From NCBI GenBank assembly GCA_030154385.1, contig JASKJZ010000124.1:1-7143 (forward strand): DNA of 7,143 nt, read 5' to 3'. Source of the stretch: Clostridiales bacterium. Lineage in GTDB: Bacteria; Bacillota_A; Clostridia; Lachnospirales; Lachnospiraceae. The position numbers were made by a program, and so were the translations under genes. The notes under the pieces were generated by a model. That model made no database searches, was not told the origin of the DNA, and worked only from the letters and a program-made list of their open reading frames with translations. This document shows, in pieces, positions 1-5,211 of this stretch; the stretch's first letter is position 1; every line of letters starts with the position of its first letter.

Positions 1-137
1 ATATACTGTGTGTAAGTCAAATCCAGCTCATCTAAAAAAGGTTTATACTGTCTTACGACCTCTTTGGCACAGGCATACAGCGGAAAACATAACTGATTTT
101 CCAATTTTAAACTATCATATTTGCTATTCTCATTCAT
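1..137 (-). CDS. ohrR: OhrR-like MarR-family peroxide-sensing regulator, N-terminal part
   Basis: Only the first 45 codons are inside the window; the gene runs off the left edge. The visible protein has the N-terminal helices of an OhrR-type MarR regulator: LKLENQLCFPLYA, then a helix with KPFLDELDLTYTQY. The Cys at about residue 17, in the LENQLCF context, corresponds to the reactive peroxidatic Cys of OhrR (Cys15 in Bacillus subtilis), which is oxidised by organic hydroperoxides and releases DNA. I chose the ATG at 135-137 because AGGAG at 146-150 lies 8 nt upstream; the ATG at 141-143 would have only 2 nt. It lies about 57 nt after the stop of the glutathione peroxidase gene with no terminator between, so the two are probably co-transcribed. 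Likely role (inference): repressor of its own operon through the palindromes at the gpx promoter. The DNA-binding and dimer parts cannot be seen. The MarR assignment is firm; the OhrR subtype is likely. Confidence 0.85.
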   Translation of the reverse strand, partial: MNENSKYDSLKLENQLCFPLYACAKEVVRQYKPFLDELDLTYTQY

Positions 138-145
138 ATTCATTT

Positions 146-150
146 CTCCT
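146..150 (-). promoter_or_regulatory. Ribosome binding site of the ohrR-like gene
   Basis: AGGAG on the minus strand. It sits 2 nt before one ATG (141-143) and 8 nt before the next in-frame ATG (135-137). The spacing favours the second as the true start. Confidence 0.7.
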
Positions 151-194
151 GCTAAATGATATGCGTCCGGACATGCCCTTAACCATGTGATATC

Positions 195-740
195 TTATAG
201 AAGTTCTCGAACCTTTGCCTCAACATACCCCATATCTGTAGTTGGCTCAAATCGTTCTATCACATTTCCACTCCGGTCTATCAAAAACTTAGTAAAGTTC
301 CATTTAATGTCTGGTTTTTCCTTGTAGTCAGGATGTTCTCTCTCTAACATACTATTAAGTATCGCTGTCAATGGGTGCTCCTCATCCAAGCCCTTAAAGC
401 CTTTTTGCTCTACCAAATATTGATAAAGTGGATCTGCACCTTCTCCATTTACCTCAATCTTAGAGAAAATCGGAAATGAAATCCCATAACGAGAATCACA
501 AAAAGCGGCGATTTCATGATTACTTCCTGGTGCCTGATTTCCAAACTGATTGCATGGAAAATCCAATATAACAAAACCTTGTTCCTGATATTTTTCATAC
601 ATATCTTGTAATTCATCATATTGCGGCGTAAACCCACACTGGGTAGCCGAATTAATAATTAGTATAACCTTATCTTGGTAATTTTGCAACGATACACTTT
701 CACCTTCCAAATTTAATACTGAAAAATCATAGATATTCAT
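195..740 (-). CDS. gpx: Glutathione peroxidase family (thiol/Cys-type) peroxidase
   Basis: A 181-residue cytoplasmic peroxidase of the GPx family, the usual length for bacterial members, reducing H2O2 and organic hydroperoxides. Visible motifs are NSATQCGFTPQ with peroxidatic Cys35, FPCNQFGNQAPGS with Gln69, and WNFTKFLIDR with Trp147-Asn148; together C35, Q69, W147 and N148 are the catalytic tetrad. Cys takes the place of selenocysteine. Cys63 and Cys81 are also present. The C35-C81 spacing equals that of the peroxidatic/resolving pair in yeast Gpx3 (C36/C82), so the real reductant is probably thioredoxin rather than glutathione (inference). The usual QEPG is QAPG here. A longer in-frame start at 761 is possible, but AGGAGG at 749-754 sits 8 nt before the ATG at 738-740 and would lie inside the longer reading. 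It has its own near-consensus promoter with candidate operators and is followed by the OhrR-like regulator, which fits peroxide-inducible control. Confidence 0.95.
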   Translation of the reverse strand: MNIYDFSVLNLEGESVSLQNYQDKVILIINSATQCGFTPQYDELQDMYEKYQEQGFVILDFPCNQFGNQAPGSNHEIAAFCDSRYGISFPIFSKIEVNGEGADPLYQYLVEQKGFKGLDEEHPLTAILNSMLEREHPDYKEKPDIKWNFTKFLIDRSGNVIERFEPTTDMGYVEAKVRELL

Positions 741-748
741 TTTTTTAT

Positions 749-754
749 CCTCCT
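749..754 (-). promoter_or_regulatory. Ribosome binding site of gpx (decides the start)
   Basis: Perfect AGGAGG on the minus strand, 8 nt before the ATG at 738-740. It rules in that start over the in-frame ATG at 759-761, for which no comparable site is seen. Confidence 0.85.
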
Positions 755-779
755 GTTTCATTCATTTTGATTCTATTTA

Positions 780-816
780 ATTGTACGCAATGTTTATATA
801 ATGATTGTATGCAATT
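780..816 (-). promoter_or_regulatory. Two candidate OhrR/MarR operators at the gpx promoter
   Basis: Two copies of a 12-bp near-palindrome occur on the plus strand: ATTGTACGCAAT at 780-791 and ATTGTATGCAAT at 804-815, differing at one base and spaced 24 bp centre to centre. With flanking bases each approaches AATTG-N4-CAATT. The half-sites AATTGTA/TACAATT match the known OhrR box (TACAATT-AATTGTA). The upstream copy overlaps the -10 hexamer and the other lies just after the expected transcription start, which suits a repressor. That the adjacent OhrR-like protein binds here is inference. Confidence 0.6.
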
Positions 817-832
817 AAATAGGATTTGTCAA
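804..832 (-). promoter_or_regulatory. SigA-type promoter of gpx
   Basis: On the minus strand, TTGACA (827-832), a 17-bp spacer and TACAAT (804-809), which is 11 of 12 consensus bases. Transcription would start near 797, giving a leader of about 57 nt before the gpx ATG. The -35 box is inside the left arm of the dyad at 817-864 and the -10 box is inside the candidate operator at 804-815. Confidence 0.8.
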
Positions 833-869
833 CCTATTTTTTTAAATATTGACAAATCCTATTTCAATT
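813..869. repeat. Perfect 16-bp inverted repeat (20 bp with one bulge) between the flavoprotein gene and gpx
   Basis: Arms at 817-832 and 849-864 are exact reverse complements, separated by a 16-nt AT-rich loop. Adding AATT at 813-816 and 866-869, with C865 bulged, lengthens the stem to 20 bp. On the minus strand it starts 4 nt after the flavoprotein stop codon, so it could end or protect that transcript, but no U-run follows the stem. Its left arm contains the gpx -35 box, so a protein operator is also possible. Which role applies cannot be told from the sequence. Confidence 0.75.
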
Positions 870-872
870 TTA

Positions 873-1499
873 TTATCGGATAAAATTCGTTCTATTTCCT
901 TTTTCTCCTGTTGGCGCATGCACACCAGCTTCTTTTCCCGCTTCAATACACTTTAAAATCCATGCCATATTTCTGGCCAGATTTCGCATCGTTTGCATTC
1001 CTTCTAGGTCTTTTTTTACATCCTCTGGTTCACTTCCATGCACCATATTCCAATACGAAGAGGAAACCACTGGCATTTCAGATATGGTAAAGTATTTATT
1101 CAAGACATCAATCGAAGCAGTCGTTCCAGCACGGCGTGCGGATACAATGGCGGCACCCGGCTTATATGCAAAGGCTTCTTTTCCCGCATAAAACATACGG
1201 TCAAGAGCAGACAAAATTCTGCCGCTTGGATGAGCATAGTATACTGGTGTTCCAAAGATAAATCCATCGGAATTCTCTGCTTTTTTTATAATATTATTAA
1301 TTTCATCCTCTGTAAAAATACAGGCATTTTCTAACTCTCTGCATTTTCCACACGCAATACAGTCGTTGATTGGACGATTACCAAGATGAATGATTTCCGT
1401 CTCAATTGTAAGTTCTTCCAGCGTCTTTGCAACTTCTTCAAGTGCCGTGTATGTACAGCCATTTTTTCTTGCGCTTCCATTTACTAACAATACTTTCAT
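873..1499 (-). CDS. Iron-sulfur flavoprotein-like NAD(P)H-dependent oxidoreductase (flavodoxin fold)
   Basis: A 208-residue cytoplasmic protein with a flavodoxin-like fold. It begins MKVLLVNGSARKNGCT, the FMN phosphate-binding loop of the NADPH-dependent FMN reductase superfamily. FGTPVYYAHPSGRILSALDR (about residues 82-101) is the segment that packs on the flavin ring. Between them Cys47, Cys50, Cys53 and Cys60 form CX2CX2CX6C, fitting the compact motif (CX2CX2CX4-7C) that binds a 4Fe-4S cluster in archaeal and clostridial iron-sulfur flavoproteins (Isf). Expected role (inference): FMN/Fe-S electron transfer or reduction of quinones, oxygen species or xenobiotics, with ferredoxin or NAD(P)H as donor; the true substrate is unknown. 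AGGAGG at 1508-1513 lies 8 nt before the ATG, making this start secure. It has its own promoter and lies between an HPt gene with a terminator and gpx. Many relatives are annotated only as flavodoxin family protein or NAD(P)H oxidoreductase. Confidence 0.88.
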   Translation of the reverse strand: MKVLLVNGSARKNGCTYTALEEVAKTLEELTIETEIIHLGNRPINDCIACGKCRELENACIFTEDEINNIIKKAENSDGFIFGTPVYYAHPSGRILSALDRMFYAGKEAFAYKPGAAIVSARRAGTTASIDVLNKYFTISEMPVVSSSYWNMVHGSEPEDVKKDLEGMQTMRNLARNMAWILKCIEAGKEAGVHAPTGEKGNRTNFIR

Positions 1500-1522
1500 G
1501 TCACTTACCTCCTATTCTTATT

Positions 1523-1551
1523 ATTTTATCCCGGTTCTGATAAAAAGGCAA
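1523..1551 (-). promoter_or_regulatory. Promoter of the flavoprotein gene
   Basis: On the minus strand, TTGCCT (1546-1551), a 17-bp spacer and TAAAAT (1523-1528). It lies just after the terminator at 1569-1604 and about 24 nt before the start codon, so the leader is very short. The -35 hexamer is weak. Confidence 0.6.
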
Positions 1552-1568
1552 CGGATTTTGTGCATAAC

Positions 1569-1604
1569 AAAAAAGCTGGAACAAAGAAACATCCTCGTCC
1601 CAGC
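1569..1604 (-). terminator. Rho-independent terminator after the HPt gene
   Basis: Minus-strand arms GCTGGGAC (1597-1604) and GTTCCAGC (1575-1582) pair over 8 bp with one G-U. Five more inner pairs (GAGGA with TCTTT, two of them G-U) close a TGTT tetraloop, and six U residues (1569-1574) follow. It separates the HPt gene from the flavoprotein gene. Confidence 0.85.
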
Positions 1605-1623
1605 ATTATATACCCATATAATT

Positions 1624-1977
1624 TTATATTTTTTTCAAGACATCCACAATCTGCTCATAGGATTCTTTCACAATTGGAAAATACTGCTTTGCCTCTCTTA
1701 ACCTTCCCTTTCTAAGAGCTTCCACTAACGGTAGTATTGTCTGGTATAAGGAATCCACCGACAAATTACCTGCCACTCCTTTTAAGGTGTGCGCTGCTTT
1801 ATACGCCTCTTGCACATTATCCTTGGAAAGCTCCTGCGATAGCTTTATAAAGCTTGAATCTTCTGGAAATTTTTTCAAAAAATCAAGAAACAATCTCTCA
1901 TCACCCACAAAACGATCTAAGCCTGTTTCCAAATTTATTCCAGCCGCCTTAAGTTCCATTTTGTTTTCCATCTTCAT
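1624..1977 (-). CDS. Orphan HPt (histidine phosphotransfer) domain protein
   Basis: A 117-residue, soluble, all-helical protein that is essentially one HPt domain. The motif AAHTLKGVAGNLS (residues 61-73) holds the phospho-accepting His63, followed by the conserved Lys66-Gly67 and the Gly70-Asn71 turn. HPt proteins pass phosphate between receiver domains in multistep phosphorelays, usually from a hybrid kinase to a response regulator. No kinase or receiver gene is in the window, so its partners must be encoded elsewhere. It has a good promoter (2027-2055) and a strong terminator, so it seems to be a single-gene unit, although read-through from ribU is possible. The first ATG (1975-1977) has a GGGGA-type site 6 nt upstream; a second ATG two codons later, at 1969-1971, could also be used. 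The family call is firm, the pathway unknown. Confidence 0.9.
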   Translation of the reverse strand: MKMENKMELKAAGINLETGLDRFVGDERLFLDFLKKFPEDSSFIKLSQELSKDNVQEAYKAAHTLKGVAGNLSVDSLYQTILPLVEALRKGRLREAKQYFPIVKESYEQIVDVLKKI

Positions 1978-2026
1978 ACTCGGTCCCCGCCTTCTTTTTC
2001 AATCTAGCTAACGTACCAACATAATT

Positions 2027-2055
2027 ATTTTACAACAGTTTTTTTCGCATTTCAA
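2027..2055 (-). promoter_or_regulatory. SigA-type promoter of the HPt gene
   Basis: On the minus strand, TTGAAA (2050-2055), a 17-bp spacer and TAAAAT (2027-2032). Start of transcription is expected near 2020, leaving a leader of about 43 nt. Copies of AACGTAC/GTACGTT flank it at 2010-2016 and 2074-2080. Confidence 0.7.
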
Positions 2056-2122
2056 CTATCGTATCAATTTTCCGTACGTTCATAAAACCAAGTAAACGCT
2101 ATGATGATGCCATCTTATCTTT

Positions 2123-2728
2123 TTATTTAATTACACGGTAAAATGCCTTATACGCCGCATAGCCTGTCACAGATATTAAAATCCCTTTTACCACATTAAA
2201 CGGAGTAATTCCTATAATAACTACCGTTGCAAGATCCTTAATAGCCGGTATCGTAGCCGCAGCCGCTCCTACTACATTATCAATTCCACCAAATAGTTTA
2301 GCATATAAAGGCACGGTTACAAAATAATTAACAATAATACCGGCAATCACAAAACCAAGTACCGCAACAACAAAGGAAACTACCGCTTTGTGCCTCGTCT
2401 TCAGTTTTCGAAACAAAATACCAAGCGGAACCATATAAGCTGATATAATTACAAAATTAGCAAGCTCGCCAATTCCAGCAGTCGTACTTGCAGTCATTGC
2501 CTTAATCACATTTTTTATTAATTCGACTACCACTCCCCCTATCGGTCCATAAGATAAGGTTGCAATTATTGCCGGTACATCACTAAACTCCAATTCCAAA
2601 AAACCCAAAAATTTGATTGGAAACGGAAATAGCATCAACACATAAGCAAGTGCCGACAAGAGTGCTAATACCACCATCTGTTTGGTTGAAAATACGGTTT
2701 TGTTTGTTGCTTTTGACATCTCTTTCAT
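2123..2728 (-). CDS. ribU: Riboflavin ECF transporter S component RibU
   Basis: A 201-residue integral membrane protein with about six hydrophobic segments, the usual size for an ECF substrate-binding (S) subunit. It imports riboflavin together with the shared EcfT/EcfA/EcfA' energising module, which is not in this window. RibU-like segments are LALLSALAYVLMLFPFPIKF (residues 21-40), EFSDVPAIIATLSYGPIGG (47-65) followed by VELIKNVIKA, GIGELANFVIISAYMVPLG (85-103), and ITPFNVVKGILIS near the end (174-186). Substrate assignment is supported independently by the FMN riboswitch in its leader. AAGGAG at 2735-2740 lies 6 nt before the first ATG; an alternative Met at codon 4 would be 15 nt away. 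Expression should fall when cellular FMN is high. No clear terminator follows the stop codon, so some read-through into the HPt gene is possible. Confidence 0.94.
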   Translation of the reverse strand: MKEMSKATNKTVFSTKQMVVLALLSALAYVLMLFPFPIKFLGFLELEFSDVPAIIATLSYGPIGGVVVELIKNVIKAMTASTTAGIGELANFVIISAYMVPLGILFRKLKTRHKAVVSFVVAVLGFVIAGIIVNYFVTVPLYAKLFGGIDNVVGAAAATIPAIKDLATVVIIGITPFNVVKGILISVTGYAAYKAFYRVIK

Positions 2729-2791
2729 GTTTCTCTCCTTTTACATAAAGACTAAATTTTGTTGCTAAGGAAAGTCCTTCCATGTAAGCAT

Positions 2792-2820
2792 AAAAAAACT
2801 CCGAGCATATACTCGGAGCT
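2792..2820 (-). terminator. Riboswitch-controlled terminator in the ribU leader
   Basis: Minus-strand arms CTCCGAG (2812-2818) and CTCGGAG (2799-2805) with a TATATG loop are followed by seven U residues (2792-2798). It lies between the FMN aptamer and the ribU start. The upstream arm GCTCCGAG (2812-2819) can also pair over 8 bp (two G-U) with TTCGGGGC (2964-2971) at the 5' end of the aptamer. That offers an antiterminator that FMN binding would block (inference). Confidence 0.9.
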
Positions 2821-2861
2821 ATCATACAAAGAATAGGAAACCTTTTTACGGTTCCACAACT

Positions 2862-2976
2862 TTTCTTCTCTCATCCAGACTTTACTGTCGGTTTTGGAAT
2901 CACACCAAATCAACTATCCTAGGATAGTTCGCGGACTATACCGCCGGTCGGGAATTTCACCCTGCCCCGAAGAACT
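2862..2976 (-). ncRNA. FMN riboswitch (RFN element) controlling ribU
   Basis: The minus strand carries the conserved RFN core in order: TTCGGGGCAGGGTGAAATTC, CCGACCGGCGGT, AGTCCGCG, a variable stem, GATTTGGTGTGATTCC, AAAACCGACAGTAAAGTC, and TGGATGAGAGAAG. The closing stem P1 pairs TTCTTC (2969-2974) with GAAGAA (2863-2868). The variable stem is an exact 18-bp palindrome (2912-2929), which folds to 7 bp with a CTAG loop. The aptamer begins about 25 nt after the predicted transcription start and is followed by a terminator. It should shut off ribU when FMN binds. Confidence 0.96.
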
Positions 2977-3005
2977 TTTCTTATTAAGTTTTGTTTACAA
3001 GAGGT

Positions 3006-3034
3006 ATTATAGCGCATTATTTTTTGGATTTCAA
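3006..3034 (-). promoter_or_regulatory. SigA-type promoter of the ribU riboswitch transcript
   Basis: On the minus strand, TTGAAA (3029-3034), a 17-bp spacer and a perfect TATAAT (3006-3011). Start is expected near 2999, giving a leader of about 270 nt that contains the aptamer and terminator. Confidence 0.85.
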
Positions 3035-3137
3035 GTATTTTTTGAAAATGGAAAAGGATGCATTTTATTAACATGGATGAAACGACTGCTGCTTTGACTC
3101 AGAGTGAAATCAAAGTCCTTCTATAAAAACAAAAAGA

Positions 3138-3551
3138 CTAGATTACACACTTCATAATAATCAGCTTATTCTTTCCGTCTCTATATTCATACATGACGTT
3201 ATCCATACTTTTTTTAACCATATAAAAACCCAATCCACCAATTTGCCGCTCCTCAGCCGCAAGGGTAATATCTGGTTCTTTGGTGTCAAATGGATTAAAG
3301 GGAATTCCACTATCCATAAAGCAAATACATATTGTCCTTTCTTCCTGTACATCAAACTCAATATCCACTTCCACTTCCCCATCCGAATTTGGATAGGCAT
3401 AATTTACAATATTGGCAAATATTTCGTCTACCGCAATATTAATTTGTGCTTTCAACTTGGTGCTTAACGATAGCTCTTCCAGTTTGTCTTCAATAAATCC
3501 AAACACACGATCCATTTCTTCAATCCGTGCAAAAACTGTAATTTTACTCAT
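3138..3551 (-). CDS. RsbW/SpoIIAB-like anti-sigma-factor-type ATPase/kinase (HATPase_c_2)
   Basis: A 137-residue cytoplasmic GHKL-fold protein, matching RsbW/SpoIIAB in length and motifs. The N box is AVDEIFANIVNYAY with Glu43 and the Mg-binding Asn47. The G1 box is FMDSGIPFNPF with Asp80 and Gly82. The ATP-lid/G2 region is RQIGGLGFYMVKK (residues 102-114). The nucleotide-binding residues are therefore intact. Family members bind a sigma factor or another target and phosphorylate a STAS-domain antagonist on Ser/Thr; the neighbouring PP2C phosphatase would reverse this. Its ATG overlaps the phosphatase stop codon (ATGA, 4 nt), with GAGGAGGGG just upstream (3556-3564), so the two are translationally coupled. 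Neither a STAS partner nor a sigma factor is in the window, so the target is unknown. Its C-terminal third (YMVKK onward) resembles the domain fused to the MATE transporter two genes upstream. Confidence 0.92.
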   Translation of the reverse strand: MSKITVFARIEEMDRVFGFIEDKLEELSLSTKLKAQINIAVDEIFANIVNYAYPNSDGEVEVDIEFDVQEERTICICFMDSGIPFNPFDTKEPDITLAAEERQIGGLGFYMVKKSMDNVMYEYRDGKNKLIIMKCVI

Positions 3552-5197
3552 TGTTCCCCTCCTCGTATCATAAGAGCTAACATAGTAATATCATCAAACT
3601 GAGCTGCATCCAGTACAAAGATGTCCATATCATTCTTTATCGCAGAAAGCAATTTTACCGGCTCACCTTCTTTGCAATGCTTAATCCGTTCTTTTAACCG
3701 ATTTTCCCCATAAAACTCACTTTCTTGATTCGTAGCCTCTGTTACCCCATCGGTATATAAAAACAAACAATCTCCTGGCTCAAGCATCATTTCATTCTGC
3801 CTATAAGCAATTCCTTCCATTCCCGCCAAAACAAAGCCGGCACGTGACTTGATAAATTCCACTTCCTTTGTATTCTTTTTCACCAATGGCGGATTATGTC
3901 CCGCATTCACATACTCCATATGTCCTGTCGATATTTCAAGTACACCCATCCAAGCTGTAACAAACATACCTGCTTCATTATTCTCACAGAGCTGCTCATT
4001 GACTAAGGTAAATACCTGCGATGGAGAAATTCCAGATTGCGCCTGATTTTTAATCAATGTTTTGGTAATGACCATAAATAACGCCGCAGGTACTCCCTTA
4101 CCGGATACATCGGCGATAACGACAGCTAAATGGTCATCATCAATCAGGAAGAAATCATAAAAATCTCCGCCGACTTCCTTGGCTGGCTGCATCGTTGCAT
4201 AGATATCAAACTCCTTGTGCTCGGGAAATGCTGGGAAAATACATGGCAGCATTGACGCCTGGATTTGGGTCGCAACATCCAGTTCTGCGGCTATTCTCTC
4301 TTTTTCTGCCGTTATCGCAGTAAGATTATTAATATAATTACCGATATCCTTTTCCATGGTCTTGATTGCATCAAAAAGATGTTCAATTTCATCTCCTGTA
4401 TGTATCTCCAATAAAGAAATTGCCGATTCCTCTCCCATCTTTTGTTTTTGTTTATCCGCATCCGAAACAAATTGACTTGCGGCCTTAGAAAGTGCATTTA
4501 TAGGCCTTACCACCTGTCGATTAATATAGTATATCAAAAGAGCTGTTGCTATTATTGCAGCCGAAACCATTGTGATTAAGATAAACGTTAAAAAAGAGTG
4601 CCGATCCCGCATAATTGTATCCATTGAAATATCAACCGATGCCAAGGCAACTACCGTACCATTGCTGTCAAAAATAGGTGCCCCTGCGGTTACCAGCCAT
4701 CCAAAATCCGAGGAATTTGTAATAAACGGGGGCAGACCTTTGTCCAGGGAGTTTAGGTACGCAAGATTTTTTTTCGCCAGAGGACGCGTCTCACCCAGCT
4801 CACAAGCCGAGCCTTCTACATCCGCATCCAAAATATATGTCACCTTGTCTTTTGCTACCTTTTCTACATAAAGATAGAGGGTATTATGACTTTCCTTTAA
4901 ATCAAACAAAATGTCAAGCATATTGTAATACTCATCATCCTTGATTTGCTGAAGCTGTTTTTGGTAATCCTTGTTATTGGGGTCTAGCCCCTCTACCTTT
5001 GTGATGTATTCCTGAATTTTGTCTCCATTCATTTGTGAAGCTGCTGCCTTTGCAATATTCCATGCATTTTGCTCATAATGTTTATCAATGGTATTGCTAT
5101 ATATTTTATAGCTGATGGTTATCGATATACAAGAAAGCAATGCCGAAAATAATAGCGCCGCAATGACCGATTTTAGCCGTAAGGATCGTATCTTCAT
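3548..5197 (-). CDS. Membrane Cache-like/HAMP/SpoIIE (PP2C) serine phosphatase
   Basis: A 549-residue sensor phosphatase. A short cytoplasmic start is followed by a membrane helix (about 10-30), an extracytoplasmic sensor region (31-202) and a second helix (203-225). A HAMP-like segment begins at RQVVRPINALSKA (228-240), and a helical linker contains ELDVATQIQASMLP (305-318). The SpoIIE/RsbU-type PP2C domain spans about 325-545. The sensor ends GAPIFDSNGTVVALASVDIS, typical of Cache-type ligand-binding domains. Metal-binding acidic residues are visible in EVGGDFYDFF (Asp345), IADVSGKGVPAALFM (Asp363), LYTDGVTEATN (Asp483) and QFDDIT (Asp535/536). Expected job: dephosphorylate a STAS-domain protein when the extracellular signal is right. 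The start has GAGG at 5207-5210, overlapping the end of the MATE-fusion gene region, and the next gene overlaps its stop by 4 nt. The ligand is unknown. Family and topology are confident. Confidence 0.94.
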   Translation of the reverse strand: MKIRSLRLKSVIAALLFSALLSCISITISYKIYSNTIDKHYEQNAWNIAKAAASQMNGDKIQEYITKVEGLDPNNKDYQKQLQQIKDDEYYNMLDILFDLKESHNTLYLYVEKVAKDKVTYILDADVEGSACELGETRPLAKKNLAYLNSLDKGLPPFITNSSDFGWLVTAGAPIFDSNGTVVALASVDISMDTIMRDRHSFLTFILITMVSAAIIATALLIYYINRQVVRPINALSKAASQFVSDADKQKQKMGEESAISLLEIHTGDEIEHLFDAIKTMEKDIGNYINNLTAITAEKERIAAELDVATQIQASMLPCIFPAFPEHKEFDIYATMQPAKEVGGDFYDFFLIDDDHLAVVIADVSGKGVPAALFMVITKTLIKNQAQSGISPSQVFTLVNEQLCENNEAGMFVTAWMGVLEISTGHMEYVNAGHNPPLVKKNTKEVEFIKSRAGFVLAGMEGIAYRQNEMMLEPGDCLFLYTDGVTEATNQESEFYGENRLKERIKHCKEGEPVKLLSAIKNDMDIFVLDAAQFDDITMLALMIRGGEQ

Positions 5198-5211
5198 TTT
5201 TTTGTTCCTCT

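Noticed and set aside
8..190. 60-codon plus-strand open frame at the left end
   Set aside because: It lies antisense to the OhrR-like gene start, which has a ribosome site and recognisable protein family; the plus-strand product has no family features.
151..194. GTCCGGAC palindrome between gpx and ohrR as a terminator
   Set aside because: Eight bases without a loop or a U-run; it does not look like a terminator and does not break the operon.
849..876. Plus-strand promoter-like TTGACA-16-TATTAT
   Set aside because: The TTGACA is a by-product of the inverted repeat; no plus-strand gene follows, only antisense to the flavoprotein gene.
1038..2011. Several plus-strand open frames (1038-1334, 1390-1701, 1787-2011)
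   Set aside because: All are antisense to the flavoprotein and HPt genes, are low complexity or Ser-rich, and have no ribosome sites; they look like shadow frames.
2084..2122. Terminator after ribU
   Set aside because: Only 4-bp hairpins (for example GATG/CATC) without a U-run are visible.
2583..2825. Minus-strand frame overlapping the ribU start and its terminator
   Set aside because: It begins inside the terminator hairpin region and reads ribU out of frame; the ribU protein and its ribosome site explain the region.
3035..3137. Possible terminator after the RsbW-like gene (CTTTGA/TCAAAG hairpin about 3092-3115)
   Set aside because: The stem is short with G-U pairs and lacks a following U-run on either strand. 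The T-rich stretch at 3121-3137 precedes the hairpin on the minus strand, so it cannot serve as the run.
4572..4871. 99-codon plus-strand frame inside the phosphatase gene
   Set aside because: Antisense to the sensor domain coding sequence, with no recognisable motif or ribosome site.
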